Positions 37,980 through 48,810 of a stretch of 64,000 nucleotides of DNA are shown here, piece after piece. The stretch is from Helichrysum umbraculigerum (lineage: Eukaryota > Streptophyta > Magnoliopsida > Asterales > Asteraceae). Made by a program: the position numbers and the translations under genes. The notes beneath the pieces are model-generated. The model did no database searches. It was not told the origin of the DNA and was given only the letters and a program-made list of their open reading frames with translations. Position 1 is the stretch's first letter. Each line of letters starts with the position of its first letter. The DNA lies in NCBI GenBank assembly GCA_949592205.1, contig CATIUR010000004.1, positions 95,006,337 through 95,070,336 on the forward strand, in the 5' to 3' direction.

Positions 37980-39181
37980 TCTATCTGTATAACTAAAAGA
38001 GGAGACCCTTAATTATTTGTCAAATATATACCCATGTCACATCATACAAATCCTATGTGTCATCACCATATAAAAGAAATTGATGATGTGGATTTTCCTA
38101 CACTTTTTATTCCAAATAAGGTAATATTCAATTAAAAATTATATTATAACTATTTTCATTTAATAAGGTAATAATAAAATTAAATTATAACGATTTTAAT
38201 TTAAAATAAATGTGTCATGTGATAACACTTATAATTTTTTATTTTAGTCCAAACTCATGACATCCTTTAATCTATTTTTTCCTTCTAATTTTATTTATAA
38301 AATCTTTTAGTTTTTTCATCTTACTCTTAACTCTTCTTTCTCTAACTTTCTCTAAGTCTCTCTTTTAAAAAAAAAAAAATAAATAAACTTTTAGTAAGTT
38401 ATGAGAACTTGTTTTTAATGTAATTATATCTTTCATTAAAGTTTTGTTAATTTGAAATTTTTTATTATCATCTCACAGAATAAGGGAATTCAATTTTCAA
38501 TATTTAGTAACTAAATACAAACTTTATGGACTAAATCATCTCTTTTTTATGGATCAAGTTCATCATCTCTTTTTTAAAGAGTTTTTTTCTTTATGGATCA
38601 AGCTCATCATCTCTTTTTTAAAGAGTTTTTTTCTATTTTTTTTAGATCACACAAGTTAGTTACAATTCAGTATGCAAATGGTAAGACTTGTACTTCTATT
38701 AATTTTATATTACTTTTCAAATATATTATTTGATCGTTGTAGAATGATTTATGTTTTGTACATATATATGCATATTAGTTATTCAATAAAATGTCTAAAT
38801 TGTTATGGTAATTGTTACAATTTATTTTTTCCAAGACTATTAACATACACATTGTTTATCAGATTGTTGCAATGTTAACATATTATAACTACATGAAACG
38901 AAAAGGTCACAATGACTAGAAAATTATTTTTAGCTACAAAAATGTCAATTTATAACATACATATATTTTTTAACCTTCTCATTTCATTGATATATCGTGG
39001 AGAAAAAATGTTATTATTTCATTTTTGAGAGGTTAAAATTTATAAAGTATCACTAATAACGATAAAAAATGTTTCTCTCATAATCTAAAGTTTCCCCCAT
39101 TTCATATACCGTTTTGACTTACGATTCCCATATTACGACATTTTATAATGCTATCCGTGCATCGCACGGGTTTAACACTAG
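37980..39181 (+). mobile_element. Nonautonomous Helitron, 1.2 kb
   Basis: It starts with TCTATCTGTATAACTAAAAG after an A. It ends with a 6-bp hairpin (CCGTGC/GCACGG, 39155-39169), then 12 bases ending in CTAG before a T. There is no coding capacity. A roughly 51-bp direct repeat (38550-38640) lies within. It sits inside an intron of the PP2-like pseudogene. Confidence 0.8.
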
Positions 39182-40014
39182 TATATAAATATATTAATAT
39201 AACCCTTGAATGAATATCTAGACCACCGAATCACTTTGCTTCTTTGTGTATTCGGCCAAACGTGCGAAACAAACAAAACAAAACCCCAAGCTTTGACTTT
39301 CGAATCGATTATTTTTGCTTTTCTTCTTGGGGTTTTCGTACGGACGAAAAGTAAAAAAAAACCCCAAGGGGTTGTTGGTCACGTTTGATGTTAAAACACA
39401 AAAGAGAGGAGGTAATTAACTTGGTTAATTGAACTAGCATTTGGGTGGTTATCAATGACGTGTTGTGTGTGCGATCGTAGAGGGTTTTACCATTAGTGAA
39501 ACATATTCGTTTATTAAACGGTTAATTGGAGCTAGCTAAAATGTACACGTTTTCTATCTTAACTAATTATATATACGTGTTTATGCTTCCGCAATTGTGT
39601 GACAATTTGTTTATATTTATTTGCTATATTCTAACAGAGCCATCAGAGGTGTTGCTTGTTAAAACTTAAACATGCCAAAAATTATTATAAATGTAAAGGT
39701 TCTACATGGTCTTTCCCATGGAATTTTATACCGATAAAAATAGAAAAGTTAGTTGAAACACATACCAACTTCAAATGACTATAACGAGGAGTTTATATGC
39801 CCGTGCGTTGCACTGGGTAGAAATTTACATGAATATATTTTTATTTTTTAATTATGTCATACTCGATATTTTTTGTATTCCGTCAAGTACAAAAGACCAT
39901 TTTTTAACGTTTTTTTGGTTATGCCATTTAACTATAATAAAATTAAAAATATTTGCTTTAGATATAACATTGAAATTGAAAATTCATACATCAATCTACT
40001 AACAAATTAAAACA

Positions 40015-40247
40015 GAGTTAATGGCAATATATTCTAACAAATTAATATGGAGGTAGTGGAAATATAGAAATATAATATTGATATATATACAAATATACAA
40101 TAATAACAACTAAAAAAATAAATTTAAACTGAGTTAATGGCAATATAATATAACAAATTAATATGGAGCTTGTGGAAATATAGATATATAATATTGATAT
40201 ATATACAAATATACAATAATAACAACTAAAAAATATTGAAGAGGGGA
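40015..40247. repeat. 116-bp tandem direct repeat, two copies
   Basis: GAGTTAATGGCAATATA begins at 40015 and again at 40131, with near-identical sequence downstream of both. Confidence 0.85.
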
Positions 40248-41632
40248 AAAAAACCAAACATGCCCCAGAATTGAACATGTGTGGACTTCCAAGTAGGCAT
40301 GACGTAGAAACCACCAACCTGTTAATGTTCCTTCGATATTGTTTCTTATACTAAATATATATATTTATAGTTTAGCCTAATAAGACAAAATAACTAATAT
40401 TCATAGTAGGTTAAAATTGATATATCCGAGTATTTTTTACCCGCGCTTTACGACGGGGTTAAAAAGTACATTCTTAAACTACAATATGAATTTCATTTAA
40501 AAATTTAAGTTGACGAAAGTATAATCTCTTTATGGTTATTTTTTTATTGTATTTTTTTTTTGGAATGCTGCTTTTTTTTTATTATACTAATATGTATGTA
40601 TAATTGAAAAATGTAACTTAATACAAATTTAATAGAATATTACATAAAAATATTAATTTAAATTATCGTTTGCAATTATTTGTATAATGTAGTAAAATTA
40701 GTATAAAACTTTGTTGTAAAACTTTGTTGTAAGAAAAGAGAAAAAAATGTATAAGTTGTTAGTTTAAAAAAAAGGGAAAAATTAAATTTAAAATGTAAAG
40801 GAGGAAAATGGAAAATGTTAAAAAGTAAAGGGTATAAAATGGAGAAGTGATAATAGTTGAGACGAAGAAAATGGAAAGTAGCTAAAATTTAAAGGGGAGA
40901 AAATGGAGAAACACTAAAACTTAAGGGGTGGCAATTTTAAAGTTACAGAGTAGAAAATGTAAAAGTACTAAAAGTTAAGGGTAAAAAGTTAAAAAACGTT
41001 GAAACATAAAGGGTAAAAAATAAAAAAGTGCTACAACTTAAGGGGTATAAAGTATAAAATTTTAAGAGGTAAAAAGTGTAAATTTTTTTTTTTACTATTC
41101 ATAAGGTGATCAAATTGATGTAGGGGGAATTATAGGACAAAGTAGAATCGCAGGGCCAGCAACTTATAGAATTGTCCCCTTGCCATGTAGACATGTACTC
41201 CATAAAAGAGGCTAAAATGTTCACATCTTTTATATCATATTATGTGTAAATTTCATACGATATGATTTTCGTTCGATCACACACCATCTTATGAAAATTT
41301 TGACTGAACCTTCAAAATTTAAGTCTCGCTGTAATGACTAGATAAATTATTTATAACTAGCAAAATACCTACGCAAATGAAACGTAAATTGAAAATTCAT
41401 AAACAATAGTGAATCATGATAGTATGTATCAACTTTCTTATGTTCCCATGGATTAGCTATGAAGATGAATTGGTAATGGTAATATGCCTCTTTAACTCGT
41501 GTAAAGTGTTGAAAAATGAAGTTTAAAGATGTACTGTGATTAAATATATTGTTAAATGTACTGAAATAGTTAGAATTACACAACTAATTAAAATTGAGTC
41601 TCAAAAAAATGAATGATAAAATGCTTTATAAG

Positions 41633-41809
41633 CGGAGCTAGGATATTTCGTATAGGGGGCAAAAATTTTATTTTTTATTTTTTATATCATTTTGGGGGGC
41701 AAAACTCCAAAACTGTCACTAATAACCTTTAAAAAATTAATTTTTTCCACAAGTCTAGATTTTTAGGGGGGGCGACTGCCCCCCATGCCCCTCTCTAGCT
41801 CCGCCCCTG
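41633..41809. mobile_element. hAT-type MITE
   Basis: The inverted ends CGGAGCTAGG and CTAGCTCCGCCCCTG are flanked by a perfect 8-bp duplication TTTATAAG (41625-41632 and 41810-41817), as expected for hAT transposition. The left end lacks about five outer bases relative to the right end. Length 177 bp. Confidence 0.75.
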
Positions 41810-43216
41810 TTTATAAGTAAATATAGATATAACAGGTATAGATATATCAGTTTTCCTCACAAAGTGCACTTGAAACACATGTATATATAAATTGATTTTG
41901 CAAATGTGTACCCAATTTAAAGCAATGAATATTTTATCATATTCTTAGGTGCTGCAAACCAGCATATACCAAATTGCCAAGTAAATTACTTAGTGGATTT
42001 GTCAAGTATGTTGAAGCCCTCTGTTAACAAACTAGATATGTTCAGAATACTAAAACAAATTCTTAATCAAAACAAGTTCCACATATACGCAAATAAGAGA
42101 TATTTAGCAAAACTGGTATGAAGATATAAAACGAACCTTGATCCAGGTATAGACAACCACGTTGGGTACTTCGTATCCTGTATGGCAGCCACTCTTGCTG
42201 ATAGCATCAGACATTTCTTCCCATTATTGTCTAGAGAAAACCACTGTCAATCAATCAACACCAACATGATGAATATATGTAAGTATTTGTTTGGAAATTT
42301 GTTATCGTTCCCCTTTGATATGGAACCACGTCTCTAGGGTCCATAACAAGTACGCATGACAAATAAATGAAGGAATCCATTTTAAAACGGTTTCAGAAAT
42401 TACAGCAATGAATCAAACTTAATTACCGCTTGACCTTTGTTGATTAGAAATCCTTCGCAAAGAATTGAGTGGAGTTCCTTCTTTGTTTTCCATTTCAGCC
42501 TATTTTTTGGCCATCTGATTATGTCTTGATAATCATTTAGCAATACTTGTTTCCAATATGCCTCATCGTCTGAATCATACATGGGTTGCGTAGCTAGCTC
42601 TGGCACTTGATGTTCCACCTATATAAACAACTTGAGACTATGAAAAATAAAGCAATAAACTCTCATTCTCCAACTGTGTTGCAACTAATACCAAGATATC
42701 TTAATGAAAAATAGAAGCAAAATAGTGGAAATGGTGTAAATGAATAAATGTATCGGTATTTTTTGTCATCGTATCTTACTTTCTCCAATGGCCGAAACTC
42801 GATGCCTTCAATTTGTAGGCAAGTTCTATCCCATCCATTAAACACAATTTCAATATCAACAATTCTCCGGTCACTTTTAAATTGATACAACTCAGCCATC
42901 AACCATCCACCTTCTCCCTTACTGGTAAGGGGGTTAGTCTCTGGAAATGCATCGAACTTGAACTCGAAGTCTATTGTATGCATCCTACTTACATGTTTGG
43001 TTTTTAATTGTGTGAAGCTGTTGAAACGGGGGTATCGATGTAGTTTACCTACAAAAGGCCTAGCTGGCACCGGTTGCATGACACATGGGTAAGTTAATGC
43101 CATGTAGGATGCCCAGTCACAAGCCACATAGCTGCCACATTGGAAAATGGTGAATAAAAACTCCCTTTTCCCTCCAAAAACACAATCGGTCTCTATCTCT
43201 CCGCACGAGCTCCACC

Positions 43217-43745
43217 ATGTCGTCATCTTCTTCATCCTCTGTTCAAAATCAAATCGCTCACCCCCTTTTCTACTATTGCCCTTGTGGAGAGAAGATGTTT
43301 GTTCGTACCTCCTGGACGGCGCTGAACCCTGCACGGAGGTTTATCAAGTGCCCAAATGTAAGTTCACTAATCTGACCTAATTTCCTTGAATGTCGAATTA
43401 TTGTGGGGGATGAAATAATTTGCTTAATAAAGAATTGCTGATGGTTTGATTTTCTTTGTTGTGGAGGTTAAAAGCCAGAATTGCGTGCGCTATCGCTTTC
43501 TCGATGATGAGCTTACCGATTAATATAAGAAAGTACTTTTTGAACTTAGGATGGAAAACATGAACAACTTAAGGAACCTACAGCTTGAACAAGAAGTTAC
43601 AGACACAAAGATGGAGCTGATGAAGAAGATGGAAGAGTTGACTTTGGTTAAGTCAAAATTGAAAATGTTCGACAAGCTGTTGGTTGTGTTGGTTGTAGTT
43701 GTATCTATGTTGTGTAGTCTGGTAGCTTTTGTGTTGATGAAATAA
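43217..43745 (+). pseudogene. GRF-type zinc-finger / coiled-coil / membrane protein, interrupted by a stop
   Basis: Exon 1 (43217-43357) encodes a Ser run and the GRF zinc finger (CPCGEKMFVRTSW...NPARRFIKCPN) and ends at a donor GTAAGTT. Exon 2 starts at 43467 after GTGGAG| in phase 0 (VKSQNCVRYRFLDDELTD), supplying the last zinc ligand. A TAA at 43521-43523 then interrupts. The same frame continues without further stops through a charged coiled coil (YKKVLFELRMENM...) and a C-terminal hydrophobic helix (LLVVLVVVVSMLCSLVAFVL) to TAA at 43743. GRF fingers bind nucleic acid. As it stands the gene would make a 65-residue finger without coil and anchor. It faces the MULE gene tail to tail. Confidence 0.7.
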
Positions 43746-43994
43746 GTGGCAGCTAGTGTTGATGGTAACAAGCTTTTGATCCTTAGTCTTGTTTAGTGTA
43801 AATGGTAGGAATATAACTTGTAATGTCAATGCTTTTGTAATGAAAATTGGTAATGGTTTGTTTTGTAATCCCAATGGTGTTGAACTGATGAAATGCAGAT
43901 ATGTACAAGTGTGGTATTGCTGTGATCAAATGCAGATATAACACAAACATACATATAACTAGATGTGCTCATAGGTAAATGCATATAACAAGAG

Positions 43995-44205
43995 ATGCTT
44001 AAAGCATGACTTACATAACCAGAGATGCTTAAAGCATGATTTACATAAGATCTGTACACAAGGCATTTACAAAAGATGCTTATAGTAGCCATATGATGCC
44101 CTTCAAAAACATGCATAAAGCATCACCTACTAAATGGCTTATAGCAGCCATATGAGTTACCAAAAAGATGCATAAAGCATCACCTACTAAATGGCTTATA
44201 GCAGC
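43995..44205. repeat. Short direct repeats 3' of the MULE gene
   Basis: A GAGATGCTTAAAGCATGA unit is repeated at about 43993-44042. A roughly 55-bp unit (GCATCACCTACTAAATGGC) is repeated at about 44118 and 44177. They lie between the convergent GRF and MULE genes. Confidence 0.7.
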
Positions 44206-45056
44206 TAACCATCTACTACTACATTGACTGCACAGAACAATGTCATAAGGACCACACTACATACATTACCCATACTACATACATTACACATAAGTTTTAG
44301 AAGTTCTGTACATACAATCACTCCAAGTCCATAGCAGTGTCTGCAGTACTTCCTGGACCACCAATCTTCTTACCAAGCTGCTTCTTTGCAATCCTTTCAC
44401 TGGCCTTCCTTTTCCTTGATTGATTTCCATCATTCACTGATTCTTGTGTCGGCATAATGGGATCTGGATTGGCATCATCATTGAGTGGGATACTTGCTCC
44501 TTATGCCCTTGTGACTACACCAGATGCACCCAATCCAGAACTGTACCAGCTCAATGATCTTCCAAATGATCCCAACCTACTAGCTGGACCTCTGCCACTT
44601 AGAGCACCTCTTCCCCTTGCCTGTGGAAGTTTACCACCTCTATTCACTGGACCAATTTTATTATCTGTCACGGGTATCTTACCTGCACCACCAATCTTCT
44701 TAGAAGGCTGAGTTGATACAGGGTGGGAAACAACTGGACCACTTGAGTTCATTATCACGGGTATCTTACCAGATGGACCAACATTAGTAGTTTCCAGAAT
44801 TGTTGAAAGTGATGCAGTCTTGGGTGATTTTTCTCCTGCAGAATCATAATCCTCACCACTCTTACCACCTCTTGTCACTGCACTACTCTTACCACCCCTT
44901 GTCACTGCACTACTCTTACCACCCCTTCTTACTGCATGAGTCTTACCACCCCTTGTGATTGCACCTTGCTTACCACCCCTGTTACCAGCAACACTCTTAC
45001 CACCTCTCATGCCATCACCCAAACCAGTCACTGCAAATAAATAACATGAGTTTTTG

Positions 45057-45240
45057 TCAAATATTAAGCAATTGAGTCAAATATTAAGCAATTGAGTCTG
45101 ATGAAATAAATAAGTAACTGTAAGTTTTTGTCAAATATTAAGCAATTGAGTCTGATGAAATACAAGTCACAAATACAAGTCTGATGAAATACATGTAAGT
45201 TTTTGTCAGTGTAATCTAAATGATGTACATGTGTTAGAGA
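45057..45240. repeat. Tandem-like repeats in a MULE intron
   Basis: The units AAGCAATTGAGTC and GATGAAATACAAGTC recur several times between MULE exons 4 and 5. Confidence 0.7.
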
Positions 45241-48200
45241 GCTTTTCAGGGGAAACTGCAGTGGCTGACCACTTAAACCCACACCTTGTAGTTCCAAGTC
45301 TTTGTTTAACTGGTGAAGCACCCCTAGGATTACTGGGCTCAGGTACATCACCCTGCAAATATTAAGCATGAACTCAATTGCCAACAAATGGATCTACTTG
45401 TGAGGACAACATTAATGTCTTGTGGTCACAATGGTATACCTGTTTTGAAACTGGAGGTTGAGTTGGAGTCCTTTTTGTTGCAGTACCTTCATCTAAACCA
45501 GTTGCTTTCTTTCTCCCTGCCTTCTTCTTTGGAGGTTTCTCTCTTATCACCTTTTCATTTTTACAACCTTTGGAATTATGTCCCTTCTCATAACAGTTTT
45601 GACATGTCATTGTGACTCCATGCCTAGTAACCCTTGAACCTTGCACCCTTGCTTCATGAGCTGCTCTATGCCTTTTCTTCTTGGGCCTTCCAGGCATTAT
45701 TTGGGGTTTGGGTGGTAATGGCTTGTTTTGATATACCTTTGGCCAAAACTCCATACCAGGCATAGGATTCATATGAAACTCGTATGCCTTAAGATACATT
45801 TCCATTCTAAACCAGTATGAGACATGATCTTCTGGCAACTGATCACACTTAAGAATAGCAGCCACCCCATGTGCACAAGGAACTCCACTAATTTCCCATA
45901 ACCTACATGAACATTGACTGGAGTCTAAGTCCACAGCAAATGACCTATTTTGTTGTCTAATCTCAAACTTACTACCTCCAGCATGAATGACTAACAGATC
46001 ACCTATTTAATCCTTAGTCCAGTTCAACTTTTTCCTAATGCTAGGTGTTATATCCATTCTGTCAAGGTCCCAACTACTACTTATGTACCTTAAGGTTTCC
46101 ATCCTAATAATCACAATCACTCTAATGGCCTCTAACATGGTAATGATGGGTTTGTTCCTAACCCTCAGCAACACAGAATTCCAGCACTCACTGAACCCGT
46201 TTTCTACAGCCTCACATCCAGTATGCAACCAGAAAAAGGCTCTAGACCATGACCTGGGATTCCTTTCAATCAAATATTTATAGGCATTAGGATTACCTTT
46301 CTTAATCTCAGCCATTACCCCTTTCAAACTCATTTTCATGAGAAGCTTTTGATGCCCTCCAAAACATATTTCTAAAAGCTACTCCACTGTATCTCTTCCT
46401 GAAATTTTCATAGATGTGCCTAGCACACTGCCTGTGCTCTGAATCAGGCATCACCTCTTTCACAGCTTCAACCAAACCCTACATCATTGATGATGGGTTA
46501 GTACACATATATATAAATACATACATATTTCATATCCATACCATATTTGAAGATGGAAATATATACATTACCTTATGTTGATCAGACATTAATGTCAAAT
46601 CTTTAACAGATGGACAATCTAGATCATGACTCAGCAACCTTAAAAACCAAGACCAATTATCCTTATTCTCAACACCTACCACTGCCCAAGCTATTGGATA
46701 TATTTGATTGTTCCCATCCCTCCCCACAGCAGTAAGCAACTCACCTCCACATGTATTCTTAAGGAAACAACCATCTAAAGCCACTATTCTCCTACAACCT
46801 CTAGCCCACCCATCTTTCAAAGCTTTCAAGCAGACATACACTCTTTCAAAGTAAGTGACATCATCAGGATTGACTGTCACACCTAGTTGAAAAGTTGAAC
46901 CAGGGTTAGTCTTTAGCAGAGCCTCTCCATATGATCTCAACATCCCATAGTGCTCCTCTAATGTCTTTTCATATTCCTTTAGACACCATGCCCTTGCCTT
47001 CTTACATTGTTTACCACTCACAGTACACTTATACTTCTTCATCACCATATCTGCTAGGTCACATAACCTAATCTCAGGGTTCACCCTAATCTTATCAGCA
47101 AAATGTTTTCCAATCCACTTATAGTTGATCAAAGACCCAAACTTGAAGTTTTTGGCACATGTGTGCAAACTGTTATATGACATTACAATGAAAGATTCTT
47201 CTTCTTTCATCCATCTTCCCATCAACCTCCACTTACAGCAAGCCTTCCTGCTGTTCCTTGTGATTCTAACATTTGGATACCTCTTACCCTTCCTCTGCTT
47301 TCCCTTCTTTTTATCTTTGATCCTTGGTGGTCTTGTACCACATCTAGCTATGATCTTCTTGAAGCTACTCCTTTCATACCATATGGAGTAGCCATTAGCT
47401 AGTGCATAGTAAGCCAAGCAATCCTTCAACTGTTGAGGTCCTTCATACCTCTCACCAATCTATGTTTATCATAAGATTAAGTAAATGGTTAATCTATTAT
47501 GCAAAATGCAGATTCAATAATGTAACAACCGGCAAATTAGGACTAGAATTAGTGCCTAATTCTTCGTTAATACATGTAATTAGTTCTGCGTTAGGCTAAT
47601 TTATGTATCGAATTATATATATTGTTGAATATATACAAAAATGCGATTTGGTTAAATCGTACGCAGTTTAAATCGAATGTATTTCGATTCAATTTAATAC
47701 GGACGTTGGAGACCAATTTTATTAAATAACACTTTGATGTCAAAAATATTGTTATAATAATATTTCGTATTCATTCGTATCGTACAAACAAACCTTACAC
47801 AATTTAAAAGGTTAAAAAGCGCAACTAAATAAATTAACGTACATTTTATAACTAAAATATAAATTAAACTGTAAAATATTTAAATAGAATATCGCGTAAT
47901 AAATTGTATTTTAAAACGTACCAATTAATATATAAAATGATTATTTAACGTTTAAACGACGGAGCAAACGAACACCACACGGAACGAGAACGCGGAGCGA
48001 AAATGGGAGATAACCTCCCATTTCCCCCACCTTTTCTTTCATTATTCTCTTTCTCTCTCTCTCTCTTTCACTTTTTCTCTCAAAGTTTCATCACCAAAAA
48101 CCTCACAAAATCACCAAATAAACGTACCAAACGACCTTGGATCTCATTATCCCTTTGGAAGAAAACGACCACCGCATCACGATCTATCATCCTATCTTTT

Positions 48201-48406
48201 CGGATTTTTGATCCGACACCTTGTAAGTTTCCGACAAAATCCCGACATCTCTCGTTTTTGATCATTTTTACTTGTTTATGGTTTATAATGTCTTGATATG
48301 TCCAAAAATGGGTTGGGTAAAAGATTTGGACCGAACGGAAACCGGAAAACTCGTTTTCGGCACATTTTCCGGCCAACAGACCGCGACGTGGCATTTGGAC
48401 CCAGAT

Positions 48407-48572
48407 CCATGCGACGTCAGCCTCAACGTCGCACAACCCCTCGTAACGTCGCATTGTGCGACGTCAGTCACAACGTCGCATTAAGTTGCGACGTCGCGTA
48501 TAGCGACGCCATGCTCAACGTCGCAGTCAGGATCTGCGACGTCGCACCCGACGTCGCACCCAACGTCGCACA
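48407..48572 (+). repeat. Palindrome cluster, TGCGACGTCGCA type
   Basis: About eleven full or half copies of GCGACGTC/AACGTCGCA occur within 165 bp; one is the perfect 12-bp palindrome TGCGACGTCGCA. Many copies differ by G-to-A or C-to-T at CpG sites. Open frames across it are artefacts of the GC-rich repeat. Confidence 0.85.
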
Positions 48573-48719
48573 AAACAGAACTTTGAAAACTCAGATTTTT
48601 ACTAAGTGTCGGAATCAAGATTTTAACACCTGATTTTACCCAAATTCGGATCCAGATGCGTTTTTCGTCAAAGCAATATAGTAGAAATAAAAATTTTCCA
48701 AGCTGACCTGGCAGCTCGA

Positions 48720-48810
48720 CCCCAGCCAGGGGCTCTGCCCCTTGGACCCCGCCAGGGGCTGCCGCCCCTTGGACCCCGCTACCAGGGGCGCTGCCCCCGG
48801 ACCCCCGTCA
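48720..48810 (+). repeat. GC-rich hairpin array (AGGGGC...GCCCCT)
   Basis: Three tandem units of about 28-30 bp each contain a self-complementary core of the form AGGGGC-N-GCCCCT followed by TGGACCCCGC. It lies downstream of the palindrome cluster in the same LTR. Confidence 0.8.

Larger units (their letters stand above)
39182..42136 (-). other. Remainder of the large PP2-like intron
   Basis: AT-rich, with no exon seen. It contains a tandem repeat (40015-40247) and a hAT-type MITE (41633-41809). GC hairpins at about 39795 and 40441 resemble Helitron 3' stems but lack CTAG. Confidence 0.5.
37111..43140 (-). pseudogene. PP2-like (phloem protein 2 / Nictaba-type) gene, decayed
   Basis: Exon-like blocks on the minus strand: about 43140-42780 (PP2 domain ending in GIEFRPLEK), 42618-42427 (linker, DEAYWKQVLLNDYQDIIRW to GFLINKGQA), 42243-42137 (WFSLDNNGKKCLMLSARV) and about 37690-37111 (second PP2 domain ending IQGIEFRPV). 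The first three join in phase through GT-AG sites. This repeated PP2-plus-linker layout is what I recall from plant kinase-PP2-type proteins; no kinase domain is in view. In the last block the frame must shift once or twice (near 37560 and near 37430) to stay on family sequence. The 5' end abuts a transposon-related gene, and a 4.4-kb intron holds a Helitron. I infer a pseudogene. Confidence 0.65.

Noticed and set aside
39790..39835. GC hairpin resembling a Helitron 3' end (also at about 40441)
   Set aside because: No CTAG follows at the right distance and no 5' end could be paired.
48298..48633. 111-residue frame rich in Asn/Val/Ala
   Set aside because: Created by the CGACGTCG palindrome cluster in a solo LTR.
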